From Apricaphanius iberus (Eukaryota > Chordata > Actinopteri > Cyprinodontiformes > Aphaniidae): a DNA stretch of 64,000 bases. The position numbers and the translations under genes are program-made. Positions 11,690 to 22,165 of this stretch are shown here, in pieces; within the stretch, counting starts at the first letter, position 1; each line of letters begins with the position of its first letter. The notes beneath the pieces were generated by a model that saw only the letters and a list, made by a program, of their open reading frames with translations, ran no database searches and was not told the DNA's origin. The stretch is from the NCBI GenBank assembly GCA_028564705.1, contig JAPXFQ010000484.1, forward strand, positions 301,807-365,806, written 5' to 3'.

Positions 11690-12010
11690 GATGTTGCGTT
11701 CAGTAGCCTCGTTATTCTCAGTTTTTCTAAAATTATTGGCTGAAACTGTTTTACCACGCTGCAGCATCATGTGGTCAGACATGAGTAGAGCACATTTAGC
11801 ACAGAACTCAAATATCTGCAGCTTTTTAAAATAATTTGGAGGAGAGAGTCGTACCAGCGTACATAGATGTTAAATTAGGTACTTGCTGCGCAAAAATACG
11901 TGACATGCAGGTTGGCGTTTTTTTAGGCGTGGCGCTGGAATTTCTTTTGTGGCAGAGCACCATGGTAAGGCCTATTTAAGGGAAACACTGGGCTACTAAC
12001 GGAAATTCAA
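11690..12010 (+). other. Intron segment shared with 31690-32010
   Basis: About 320 bp align by eye with the second module (shared GCCTCGTTATTCTCAGTTTT, GAGTCGTACCAGCGTA and GGGAAACACTGGGCTACTAA). No coding potential. The order and spacing relative to exon 1 and exon B are the same in both modules. Confidence 0.75.
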
Positions 12011-12352
12011 TTGGGGCAAATAATAAATAATGTGCTCTCAAGTCCTCCAGTAGGTACCACCACTGACCTTTTATGAACAAGTAAAAACCCAGGGTTTGGA
12101 TATATTTTTCCCCCATTTAACACAAATCCTGACATTAAAACTGTCTGTATTTACTGTGGCTCTCCCTGTTGGGTATTACAATTTCAGGTTTCAATATCTA
12201 AAACTTTTATTAAGACAAAAATGACAAGATGTTTGTATATAAATTCATATATTGGTTTTCTAGTCAAACTGACCAAACAAAGAGGCTTTATACCAGATCC
12301 ACATTCAACCAAAAACACAAACATCATAATATTAATATATATAAATTGTTTG

Positions 12353-12465
12353 GCCACTTGAGGTGAAGTGCTTTATCTGGTGGTGAAGTGATGTGTGAGG
12401 AAGCTGGAATTGATCCTACAACCTTCTGGTTCCTATGAACTACAGCTCCCCCTGCTGTAAGGGAG
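12353..12465 (+). repeat. Fossil interspersed repeat before exon B1
   Basis: Same degenerate repeat as at 1463, including CAACCTTCTGGTTCC and CTCCCCCTGCTGTAAGGGAG, about 75 bp before the exon B1 acceptor. Confidence 0.55.
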
Positions 12466-12540
12466 CAAATATTTTTTTACTGCACTTTTTGTGAATCCAA
12501 AGTTACATTTATTAATTGTATCCATATTGTGTTCCTTCAG

Positions 12541-12761
12541 GTATCAAGCGGATGCTGCCTGTTAAAATGGAAGCTCCTGAAGAAACCAGTCATGGTCTGG
12601 TCCTGCAGGTCCCAGAGTCCTCCTACATAAAAGAAGAATTGGAGGAAGTGTTGACTGATCAGGAGGGAAATCAGCTCTGTGTGAATGAGGAAAACACTCA
12701 CCTTTTTCCTGTTTCTACCACCGTATCCTCCAAAAACGGGGAGTTCAAGCAGTTTGGTTAG
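12541..12761 (+). CDS. Zinc-finger family exon B1, finger array lost
   Basis: The acceptor (TTCCTTCAG at 12540), phase and first about 60 codons are homologous to the type A exons (MLPVKMEAPEE, YIKEELEEVLTDQEG, CVNEENTHLFPVSTT). The frame then reads EFKQFG and stops at 12759-12761. A possible donor G|GTTAGT at 12756/12757 would avoid the stop and make the exon 216 nt, phase 1 at both ends, so it could splice in frame to the next A exon. As read, it gives a short acidic protein with no DNA-binding domain. The Kozak-favoured ATG (AAAATGG) is present. It may be a coding alternative exon or simply a decaying paralogue; no selection test is possible here. Confidence 0.6.
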
Positions 12762-12839
12762 TAAGAAATGTTTTAAGGTTAACAAACTGTAGACTCACAA
12801 AACACAATCCATACACCCTTTACTTGTTCCTTTACTTGT

Positions 12840-12945
12840 GACGAATGTGTTAAAACAGTCAGCAGACGAATGAGAATCCACACAAGAGAGAAACCATTCC
12901 ACTGTGATCAGTTTGGGTATAAATTAATTATAAACAAAAACATAA
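12840..12945 (+). pseudogene. Collapsed zinc-finger remnant of unit B1
   Basis: Encodes one linker and the start of one finger (RMRIHTREKPFHCDQFG). It then runs straight into sequence matching the 3' UTR of the intact exons (TATAAATTAATT). The second Cys is Phe. A deletion has apparently removed the array between the start of a finger and the 3' UTR. An acceptor-like AACAG lies just upstream, and joining it to the G|GTTAGT donor keeps this frame. Confidence 0.65.
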
Positions 12946-13156
12946 TTTTATCATAATTTTTTGATTTATCATATTTGAAATGAAAAATTAAGTATACCAT
13001 TAATCACACAAAGAATACTTTTTACCCAATATGGATTGTTTTTATTAGATTATGTCCAAAGAATTAAAATTACTTTGTTCAAGTGATGTCATATATAATA
13101 TACCCATACTTCTATTGTCTATTCAAATTGTTTGTTAAAGTAATGTACAGGGCTAT

Positions 13157-13808
13157 TATAGTGGGGGAAATTATTATTTGACCCCTCACTGATTTTGTAA
13201 GTTTGATCAATAAATGTAAAGTTACGGAACCGTATCATTTTAAAAGGTTTATTTTAATATTGACAATACATCAAAATGAAAAAACAAAACTTTAAATGAA
13301 AGATAGAAACTGATTTGCATTTCATTGAATTAAATAAGTATTTGAACCCCATTCATTAAGAGTTCTGGCTCCCACAAGGTGATTAGAGACTCTTACTCAA
13401 TTAGTCATCAATGACACCTGTCGTAACTGTATAAAAGACACCTGTCCACAGAATCAAGCAGACTCCAAACTCTCCAACGTGGGAAAGACCAAAGAGCTGT
13501 CCAAGGATGTCGGAGACAAAATTGTAGTCCTGCACGAGTCTGGAAAGGGCTACAAAACCATTGGCAATAAGTTGGAAGAGAATATGACTGCCGTTGGTGC
13601 AATTGTTTGAAAATGGCAGGAGCACAAAATAACCATCAATCGATCTCGGTCTAGGGCTGCACCCAAGATCTCACGTCTTGCGGGGTCAATGGTTCAGAGA
13701 AAGGTGAGAAATCATCCTATAACTAAATGGGAGGATTCAGTTAATGACCTCAGAGTTGTTGGGACCACAGTCACCAAGAAAACCATTGGAAATGCATTAC
13801 CCCGCCAG
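13157..13808 (+). mobile_element. Tc1/mariner element, 5' half
   Basis: Begins with a Tc1-type terminal repeat (TATAGTGGGGGAAATTATTA, then TTTGACCCCT). From about 13480 it encodes the N-terminal helix-turn-helix part of a Tc1 transposase (KTKELSKDVGDKIV; GYKTIGNKL; GTTVTKKTIGNALPR), with one internal stop at GAIV*. The catalytic half is absent: the copy ends where a hAT-type terminus begins. Confidence 0.8.
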
Positions 13809-14030
13809 TTAGGACTGCAACAGACAATTATTTGGATAACTGATTAATCGGATGGGGTCTCGACTCGATTGATCGGATTAGCGGTGTCGTCAGAAATTTT
13901 TATTTCTTAAATATAGAGGTGAGAAAGATTTCCTCATTGATTCCTTCATGATCAAACCAGGAGGAACAGTATTACAGAGCATTTGCAACAGCTGAGCCTG
14001 CCTCCCATCAACTGACTGACGACTTCATAC
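13809..14030 (+). mobile_element. hAT-type terminus (left end)
   Basis: Starts TAGGACTGCAAC followed by ATTAATCGGA-type sequence, a very common hAT terminus in fish. No matching right end was found before 14990. It interrupts the Tc1 transposase. Confidence 0.5.
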
Positions 14031-14031
14031 A

Positions 14032-14190
14032 CTCAACAAAAATATAAACGCAACACCTTTGTTTCTGCTAAAATTCATTCCCGATACACAATATTACCAT
14101 TTCTCTCCAAAATTGTTCACAAATCAGTCTAAATGTGTGACAGTGAGCACTTCTGCTTTGCTGAGATAATCCATCCCACCTCACAGGTGT
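14032..14190 (+). mobile_element. Tc1-like terminal fragment
   Basis: ACTCAACAAAAATATAAACG and the following sequence through CTGAGATAATCCATCC and CCTCACAGGTGTAGCAC match a widespread Tc1-like terminal region. Truncated at both sides of the core; no transposase. Confidence 0.6.
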
Positions 14191-14354
14191 AGCACATAGT
14201 ACAGTCAGTATGTAAGAATACACAGAACAGATCATTCTTAATATAAATTCTCCATAACAGCGGGGAAAAAATGAGTGCAATGAAAACGTTTTCATTATTT
14301 TATTATTTAACAACTGAATACTATTAGAAAACCGTCCAATTGCTCCCAAAATAA

Positions 14355-14680
14355 CATGCTATCACCTCCAATGTCTTACAGCTGCTCAAATATTAAATAA
14401 ACAATAAATGAAAATAGTTTTAAATGGCTGCTTCATCGAAGTGCTGTAAGAAAAAATTACCAGCATAAAAATAGTTTTTTTGTTGCTTAAATGTGACCTG
14501 AGCTATTAGAAACACAACAAATAAAGATTCAAATCTAAATCAAAACATCATAACATGCTCCCACCTCAGATATCCTACAGCTGTTGAAATATCAAATAAT
14601 AAAGAATAAAAAATAGTTCTAAATGGCTTTGCTTTATCTAAGTTCTTTAAGGACAAATTTGGCATAAATCAACATAAAAA
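14355..14680. repeat. Diverged tandem duplication (two units of about 130 bp)
   Basis: 14355-14480 and 14553-14680 share the order AACATGCT, CACCTC, TACAGCTG, AAATATCAAATAA-like, AAAATAGTT and AAATGGCT. Probably the interior of a hAT-type element. No coding capacity. Confidence 0.5.
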
Positions 14681-14992
14681 CAAGTAGCACAACAGATCTA
14701 AACACATTCTCCACAGTCTTGCAATAACCAAATATTGGGCCAAATACCTGATGATATAATCATAACTTAGTGTAAGCCACTTTTGTGAGAGCTTTCATTT
14801 CGGTTAGCGCAGTCAGCTAGCATGTGGCGCATAATGCTTTTATTGTGAAGACCGGAAGCTGATATATGTGATTGAGAAAACTTGACTGCTGTAAGTGAAG
14901 TGGGGGAGAGAGAAAAATAAAGCGCCTCTCAAGTTCATAGGTTTTGTCATTTCTTCCCATTAAGCTCTTATAATGTCAGGCATCATCCTCAC

Positions 14993-15665
14993 TAGGGATG
15001 CAACGGGACAGGGTAAAGTACCGGACCGTTTGGTGCGCCCTGCACGGGACAATCCGTCCTCCTGTATTGATTTTGTGCTGGTAATGTTACTGCCGGCCCG
15101 ATCTTACCAAACTGCGCCGCGCTCGCAGACACAGGCGCAACAACCAGCTCGCTGTTCCCCGCTCCAGCAGCTGGTTGGCATAGAGACACGACCTCCTCTC
15201 CACAATGCGGGCATCACGGAACACGGTGATGAAAATGATAAAATTTCCCCACGACTTGAGCGCTTTCTGCCTGGGCGGGCTTCAGCATTGATGCACACAC
15301 AAATGCCCTTTGGGCAAGAATATTTATCCGCCACCTGTGTCCGTGTGGTCAGATGCGCTCTCGTTTAAAGAACCGGTAAAATACAGAAAACATTCTGTTA
15401 CTGCGGCCCTGTGTGTGAACCATAATCCCAGAGAGACGAACAGCACGTTTATGTTGTATTCTCATGGCTTTGACCCGCCCAAACCTGTAACTGTGGGCGG
15501 ATTAAGTTAGCTGTGATATTCGGCTTTTGTTCCCCAAAAAATTAAATATGTTTTGGGATTTAAAAAAGCAGTCTCTTTCTGCACAAAACATGTACCGAAC
15601 TGGACCGTGGACTAGGTACCGAGGTACGGACCGTACCGTGGGCTACCTGTACCGTTGCACCCCTA
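14993..15665. mobile_element. Non-autonomous hAT element with intact target duplication
   Basis: The termini are TAGGGATGCAACGG and CCGTTGCACCCCTA, inverted repeats of 14 bp with one mismatch. They are flanked by a perfect 8-bp duplication ATCCTCAC at 14985-14992 and 15666-15673, the hAT signature. The element is 673 bp, GC-richer than its surroundings, and has no transposase. Open frames inside are not recognisable proteins. Confidence 0.9.
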
Positions 15666-15673
15666 ATCCTCAC

Positions 15674-16055
15674 CATATGCTCGGTTGCAACTTCTAAAAC
15701 AGCAACAACTTCTGTACTGTTGATCAATGTAGTTAACACATGTTGCCCACTGTTTGTCTAGCAATGCATGATGTGCTGGATGGCAAGTAGAAATGCAACA
15801 AACTCATACAGACTTCTCTTGCTGAGATACTACAATTCATTATTTAAAAAGTAAAAAAATTTTGCAACTTGAGCAGACACTGAGCTCTCCCCTTCCTCAC
15901 TGATGACTCCGACATTCTGGCATTTAGGATGCTGCATCATCACCACTGTACTCCAGTGTCATGCAAGCTGGGACTTACAAACTTTGCAGGTACACATGAG
16001 GAACATATTGTTTAAAATAAAGTACTCCCAAGCTTTTGAAGTTTTTATTGTCTTA
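15674..16055. other. Unassigned interval
   Basis: No gene or named repeat recognised. It may be the right part of the outer hAT element that begins at 13809. Confidence 0.3.
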
Positions 16056-16400
16056 AGCCTAGTTTATGCTTCTGCGTTTTGACGGAGAAAAAGTTCTTTT
16101 GCTGATTTTGAACACAAAGTATTGGAAAACAACAACAAAAAGGCTGCTCTGTTTGTTTCCATGTATTTTATGAGTATTCTATTAGCTGCACTTCTAATGA
16201 AAACCTTTACAGCTTAATCAAAACTTACTTTGTCGACCATTTCTCCCTGAGGGAGAAATGCGTTCGCAAGCCTGGAAAAAAACTGAAACGACGCTGTGAT
16301 AGTAAGCAGAGATGCCATGAAAACCTGCTGTCCTGGTTGAGCAAGTTTGAAAAAAACAATGGAGTGGAGAGGAAAAAACAGACTACTATAAACGAAAAAC
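16056..16400 (+). mobile_element. Harbinger-like MITE, truncated copy
   Basis: Starts AGCCTAGTTTATGCTTCTGC after TTA and shares its interior (ACAGCTTAATCAAAAC, GGAGAAATGCGTTCG) with the complete copies at 48139 and 49231. The right terminus is missing. Assigned by the 3-bp TTA target preference seen in the complete copies. Confidence 0.6.
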
Positions 16401-16775
16401 GTCGGAAATTCTTCAGGTTGTTGCTGTTTAGATGCTCACATACTTCTGACAAAAGTTCAACAGAATCAAAATGGTACAGACATAAACATGATTCTACAAT
16501 TCTCTCTGATACTGCCACATTTACTGAGAGTAAATCATGTTTCAAATTCAATTCAATGATTTTATTTTTAATAGAATTTACTTATGAAGAATCCCATAAA
16601 GTCATAACTACTAAGAGAAGGGGGAATAGTTGGCTCAACAGAGCTATGACTTTGTAAGTTTGGCAACTGTACTAAAAAGAAACCTAGGATTGTTTTTATT
16701 TACCTCTATTAATGATGAGAAATATTCTGTTCTAGCCTGTCGAAGGGTTCTTTCAGGAGTACTCAACGGTTATTT
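16400..16775 (-). mobile_element. CR1/L2/Rex-type LINE fragment
   Basis: On the minus strand it encodes [19 protein letters not shown] and [12 protein letters not shown] sequence from the pre-RT linker of a fish LINE. It then jumps to VCEHLNSNNL, an RT piece. The same family lies on the + strand at 20460-21215, on the other side of exon A2. Confidence 0.7.
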
Positions 16776-16810
16776 TTTGCCCCCTCATTATATAAGAATA
16801 TACAAATGGG

Positions 16811-16926
16811 TTGGCCACTTGAAGTTAAGTACCTTACCTAGTGGTGAAGTGATATGTCAAGAAGCTGAAATTGATCCTACAACCTTCTGCTTGCTATGAA
16901 CTACATCCCCCCCCGCTGTATGGGAG
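16811..16926 (+). repeat. Fossil interspersed repeat before exon A2
   Basis: Same degenerate repeat as at 1463 (GGTGAAGTGATATGT, CAACCTTCTGCTTGC), 70 bp before the A2 acceptor. Confidence 0.55.
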
Positions 16927-16995
16927 CCGATATATAATTAACTTTCTGTGACTCCAAACTTATTTGTTCACTGTATCCATATTGTGTTCCTTCAG

Positions 16996-18185
16996 GTATC
17001 AAGCAGATGCTGCCTGTTAAAATGGAAGCTCCTGAAGAAATGAGTCATGGTCTGGTCCTGCAGGTCCCAGAGTCCTCCTACATAAAAGAAGAATTGGAGG
17101 AAGTATTGACTGATCAAGAGGAAAAGCAGCTCTGTTTGAAGGAGGAAAACACTGATCGTTTTCTTGTTCCTACCACTTCCATCACGAGTGAGGATGATGC
17201 AGAGACTCAAAACTCAGCTTCTTACAGAGACAGAAGACTCGACATAGAGAAACCATTCCGCTGTGATCTTTGTGGACGCAGCTTTAGTCTAAAGGCACAC
17301 TTAGACAAACACAGGAGAATCCACACAGGAGAGAAACCATTCCGATGTGATGTTTGTGGACGCAGCTTTAGTCAAAAATCAAGTTTAGACAGACACAGGA
17401 GAATCCACACCGGGGAGAAACCATTCCGATGTGATCTTTGTGGACACAGCTTTAGTCAAAAGTCAAGTTTAGGTCAACACAGGAGAATTCACACAGGAGA
17501 GAAACCATTCCGCTGTTATGTTTGTGGACACAGCTTTAGTAGAAAGTCAGGTTTAGACAAACACAGTAGACGCCACACGGGAGAGAAACCATTCCGCTGT
17601 GATCTTTGTGGACGCAACTTTAGTCTAAAGTGTATTTTAGACAATCACAGGAGAATCCACACAGGAGAGAAACCATTCCGCTGCGATCTTTGTGGACGCA
17701 ACTTTAGTCTAAAGTCTAATTTAGACAAACACAGGAGAACCCACACAGGAGAGAAACCTTTCTGCTGTGATCTTTGTGGACACAGCTTTAGTCTAAAGTC
17801 TAATTTAGACAAACACAGGAGAATCCACACAGGAGAGAAACCATTCCGCTGTAATCTTTGTGGACATAGCTTTAGTCAAAACTCTCATTTAGATCAACAC
17901 AGGAGAATCCACACAGGAGAGAAACCGTTCAGCTGTGTTGTTTGTGGACAAACCTTTAGTCTTAAGTCTAATTTAGACCAACACAGGAGAATCCACACAG
18001 GAGAGAGACCATTCCACTGTGATCTTTGTGGACACAGCTTTGGTCAAAAGTCTCACTTAGACCAACACAGGAGAATCCACACAGGAGAGAAACCATTCCG
18101 CTGTGATCTTTGTGGACACAGCTGTAGTCAAAAGTCACATTTAGACCAACACACGAGAATCCATTCCAAAAATAACTCACTGTAG
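16996..18185 (+). CDS. C2H2 zinc-finger exon A2 (11 fingers)
   Basis: Terminal coding exon of a poly-zinc-finger protein, a probable nuclear sequence-specific DNA-binding protein. The acceptor TTCCTTCAG ends at 16995 and the exon enters in phase 1. Candidate starts are the ATG at 17007 and the better Kozak AAAATGG at 17022. The acidic leader (MEAPEEMSHG, SSYIKEELEEVLTDQEEKQL) runs for about 80 residues, followed by 11 complete C2H2 fingers joined by TGEKP or TGERP linkers. The framework is almost invariant, while helix positions -1, 3 and 6 vary (for example LAHK, QSSR, RSGK and LCIN for positions -1, 2, 3, 6). The last finger has Cys instead of the core Phe (GHSCSQK). It ends after IHSKNNSL. 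It could use the upstream exon at 8674-8725 through a phase-1 junction. No frameshift or premature stop. Confidence 0.92.
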
Positions 18186-19002
18186 TTGGATGTGTGTGAA
18201 AGATAAAATTAAATAATTTAGCTATAAATTAATTGTAACCAAACTTAAAGTGTAACTAAACCCCAAAACAACTTTTTTTGCTTATAAAGCATTTTTTGAC
18301 ATTTTAAAATCTGTATATCTCACTTTGGAGGACCACATCGTCGAAGTGGTTTAAAATCATAAGTTATTATTTATATGTTTTCAACACACCGTGAATAAGG
18401 AAACAAAAGTTGAGGTAGTTCCCTCCGAAGCTAATTAGCATCCATGCTAGCACTAGGCTCTCTGTGTGTGTTTGTCGCGTTCTGATACAGCTTTGTTTCC
18501 CAGAGATTCTCCTTACCCTCATTGAAACAATACAATCTCAGGCCTCCAGACTTTTGGAAGCAGTTAACTTTTTTTCATGAGTGACGGGTCGGCTTTAGGA
18601 TTAGGGATAAATATCTCCCCAGTGTATTTGTGGCCAGGACACTGGCGAACCAAACTGTCTTTCACATATCTAAAAGGGGCTTTAAATAACTTCTAGTTTG
18701 CTGTAAATAGAGATTTTAAGTTTCTCTCTAAAGCTCTCCCAGTTGTCAAACGTTAAAATGGTTATATATCGGGGATTTCGCCTGCTAAATGTTGGTTGTG
18801 TCTCTATAGCTGCTGTTCATTTAGTTTGCTTTCTGCCACAAAACCACTGGCGCATGAGGAAAAAATGTCAACAAAGATCATCCCATAAAGCAAGTGATGA
18901 GATAAGGAATGCTAATCGCTAGCCATTCCAATGCTAACACTAGTGAGCAGTTTCCTTCTCAGTTGCTAGCCCCGCTCTATTAATAATCAAATCAGTTGCT
19001 GG
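18186..19002. other. 3' flank of exon A2
   Basis: The first 60 bp match the other units' 3' UTR (AATAATTTAGCTATAAATTA). The rest has no coding signal and no repeat that I recognise. Confidence 0.5.
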
Positions 19003-19387
19003 TAGGGATGTAAGAAAATATCGATATGCCAATATATTGCGATATTTTATGTCATGATATTGTATCAATATTCAAAAGCAAAGAGTCAATGTTTATTTTT
19101 TTCAACAATAATAATTTGATTTGTTTTTGTCATAAAATTAAAAGTATGACTGGTAGTTAGTGGCTGTTTTCACCTTCTTTGTTCCAGTGAATCAACTAGA
19201 TGAAGTAATAACAATAGGTTGGAGTGTTTAGAATGTTGTGACAGATTTTCTACAGCAAAATTAATTTGTAAAATTAAAAATATGTAATCTTACTCATGGT
19301 ATTGTGATATATGACAATATATCGTATCGTCCCCTTTGTAGCATGATACATATCGTATCTCCTGATTCTTGCCAATACACATCCCTA
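19003..19387. mobile_element. hAT-type MITE
   Basis: The termini TAGGGATGTAAG and CACATCCCTA form an imperfect inverted repeat. Flanking octamers GTTGCTGG (18995-19002) and GTTGATGG (19388-19395) differ at one base, consistent with an aged 8-bp target duplication. The interior is rich in ATATCG-type steps. No coding capacity. Confidence 0.75.
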
Positions 19388-19829
19388 GTTGATGGCTTTG
19401 GAATGGATATAGCCTCCTTTGGGAGGAAAGTAGTCTTGGTTTTGGCCCCAATACCAAGCCTTATGTAGCAACAGCACTTTGTATAACGTTGTGTTTTTAC
19501 ACTACATTGTTATCACTTATGTTTGTATTGGGCAGCTTTATGTGTGCCTGTTTATAACATCAGCATTCTGAAAAAAAACATTTGAACCACTTAAAGCTGC
19601 ATTTACCCCGTTGTATGAGGATTATTAATTGGTGTATTATAGATTGAAAAATACATCTTGCACTATATTTACAGCTGCATGTTAGTGTTTTATATTAAAA
19701 TATTTTATATTCATTCTATTTACTCAAAATCATATTTTTAAAATAAGTTCATGTTTGCTTTCTGTTTTAGTAGACAAGTCAGGATTAAAATTCTGTATAA
19801 TACATTTAAATGTGATTTCTCTGTATTTC

Positions 19830-20065
19830 TAATGAGGTTATTTGAAAAACGAAAACTTGGTGTCATTCTAATTTTTTGAGATACCAAATTTGGAGTTTTC
19901 ATTATTTGTCACTTATAAATATCAAAATTAAAAGAAATAAACATTGGAAATACATTGGTCTGTGTGCATTGCATGAATATAATGTACAAGTTTCACGATT
20001 TGAATGGAATTACTGAAATAATTCAACTTTTTGATGATATTCTAATTTACTGGCCAGCACCTGTG
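19830..20065 (-). mobile_element. Tc1-like terminal region
   Basis: Contains TGGAATTACTGAAATAATTC and TTTTTGATGATATTCTAATTT, ending TGGCCAGCACCTG, a widespread fish DNA-transposon terminus. The opposite end is not found. Confidence 0.5.
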
Positions 20066-20073
20066 TATGTGTG

Positions 20074-20079
<6 letters not shown>

Positions 20080-20123
<44 letters not shown>
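20080..20123. repeat. (TA)n microsatellite
   Basis: About 22 TA dinucleotides directly after the transposon terminus. Confidence 0.95.
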
Positions 20124-20126
<3 letters not shown>

Positions 20127-20269
20127 TCATTCAGAACTTTCAGAGCATTTCTATCATCTCTGCTGTGAGATAGCAATAGAAGTATTTTAGCCCTCTGTTA
20201 GTTATCCCTAATTTGAATGAATTTGTTTAATGTTTCTCTTTAATGTGTGATTTAAGTTTTGTTGGTCAG

Positions 20270-20337
20270 CATTAAAAAAAAACATGATAAAATTGAAAAA
20301 TCGTGATATTCTATTTTTCCCATGTCACCCAGCCCTA
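20270..20337 (-). mobile_element. hAT terminus fragment
   Basis: Ends CCCATGTCACCCAGCCCTA, the reverse of a common TAGGGCTGGGT hAT terminus. Only one end is present. Confidence 0.45.
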
Positions 20338-20465
20338 TGTTAATGTGCAAAAAAGATCACTAAAATGAGTAATGATAAGAGAATAGTAAAATTTGTCACT
20401 GTCATACAATTTGCAGGTTTTTTTATTGACAAAAGTTAGTTCTGTGTCCTTTTTCATGGTGGCAC
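20338..20465. other. Segment paralogous to 46095-46225
   Basis: Shared order of AAGATCACTAAAATGAGTAATGAT-like, TTGACAAAAGTTAG and TTCTGTGTCCTTTTTCATGG sequence with the flank of exon A3. Roughly one base in five differs by eye, much more than in the segment starting at 21227. Confidence 0.65.
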
Positions 20466-21215
20466 TAGACAGTGTAGCCCCCTTCAAAAAGAAGGTAATC
20501 AGCCATAGGAGGCTGGCTCCCTGGTTTGATGCAGAGTTACGTACTTTAAAGCAGAATACTAGGAAACTGGAGAGAAAACGGCGCTCTACAAACTTAAATG
20601 ATTCCTTTCTAACCTGGAAAAATGGTCTAGTTTCATTTTAGTACAGTTGGCAAACTTACACAGAGTCATAGTTCTGTTGAGCCAATTATTCCCCCTTTCT
20701 CTCACTAGTGATGACTTTATGGGATTCTTCTTAAATTAATTCTATTACAAATAAAATCATTGGCATTCTCCCAAACATGATTAACTCTCTCAGTAACTGA
20801 GGCAGTATCAGAGAGAACTGTAGAACCATGTTTATGTCTGTACCGTTTTGATTCTAATTAACTTTCTGAATTATCACAAATATTAACTTCATCTAAACCC
20901 TCAATTTGTATGTTAGACCCAATACCAACCAAATTATTTAAGGAAGTGTTCCTTCTGGTTACTGTCCCTATTCTACACATGATGAATCTATCTTTCATAA
21001 ATGGATTTGTGCCTCAGGAATTTAAGGTTGCTGTAATTAAACCTTTACTTAAGAAACCCTTCCTGGATCAAGATGATTTAGCTAACTACAGACCTATATC
21101 TAACCTTCCTTTCTTATCCAAAATACTTGAGAAAATAGTTGCTAATCAAGTATGTGAGCATCTAAACAGCAACAACCTGTTTGAGGAATTTCAGTCAGGT
21201 TTTAGAGCTATTTAT
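20460..21215 (+). mobile_element. CR1/L2/Rex-type LINE fragment
   Basis: Encodes a pre-RT region (RRLAPWFDAELRTLKQNTRKLER) and then RT motifs (DPIPTKLFKEV; VPQEFKVAVIKPLLKKP; YRPISNLPFLSKILEKIV; NNLFEEFQSGFRA). It stops abruptly after FRA, where the conserved 603-bp segment begins. Internal stops and frame changes. Confidence 0.8.
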
Positions 21216-21226
21216 TTTTCAAGAGA

Positions 21227-21829
21227 GTAGGTCATGTAGGAAAACCCAGCCTGCTGTTCATGTCTCTGAAAAGTGATGCAGTATCACTGGTGACAGATGT
21301 CAGAGCAGCGAGAAAGCTATGGGACGTTCTGGCCTGGGGGGACTGCTTCATGGTTTGCTAATCCGACTGTCATGGAGCGGTTCTCCAGGAGCGCAATAAG
21401 AGAAGACTGTAGAGCTCATGTAGATGAGAGATCACACTGTTTGCTAAACACTGTCATGTCTTAGAATGGAAGGGTTGGCAGGTTGGAGTGATGCAACTGT
21501 GATCTGTACACTGTGTTGATAAACGTGATGTATTAAATCCTTAGAACCCCTAAAGGACATCAGTCTGATCTGTTTTAGAGATATTATTCCATCAGCGTCC
21601 AGCTTCTAAAGAGAAACTCCAAAGGTGCATCTGAGGTGAAATGTATGTGCTAGGAGAGTGATTACTGGAACCACAATCAGCAAGTCTAACTACCAACATG
21701 TATGGCTGCTATGGCTGAGTATGAGCTTAGACAATACAATTAATCAGATCAGCTTTATTACCATTAGCTGTTCATACAACAGGGCTCTGTTCCAGAAAGC
21801 AGCTTATGGGACATAACTGGATAAGTTTG
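21227..21829. repeat. 603-bp segment near-identical to 46990-47592
   Basis: Aligns without gaps to the copy after exon A3, with under ten differences seen by eye. No continuous reading frame and no recognised family. Part of it is GC-richer (GGCCTGGGGGGACTGCTTC). It follows LINE debris in both places. Confidence 0.85.
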
Positions 21830-22165
21830 TGGATAACCTACTGGATAATTACTGTTCTTACAGATGATAATTTAATAATTTGCTCCCTGAAAGGATCTTA
21901 ACTTATTTCCATTTAAATAATTGGACAAAAATTACAATATGGCAATAATGGAATTTGTGTATACAACAAAATAGATTAGACAACAGATATGTAAATATTG
22001 TAATAAAAAAGAATAGCTTTCCCAATAAATGCAATAACTACACACATGTAAAAAAATTTTTTGAAAACTGTAAAATAACGAACACTGTACAAATATTTCG
22101 AATTATTCAAGACAAATTCAAGAGAACTGACGGAACAAAACGGCTTACAAGTTGGATTAAACAGA

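Noticed and set aside
14973..15368. 131-codon open frame starting at 14973
   Set aside because: It crosses the hAT terminus and target duplication, so it cannot be an old host gene. No recognisable domain.
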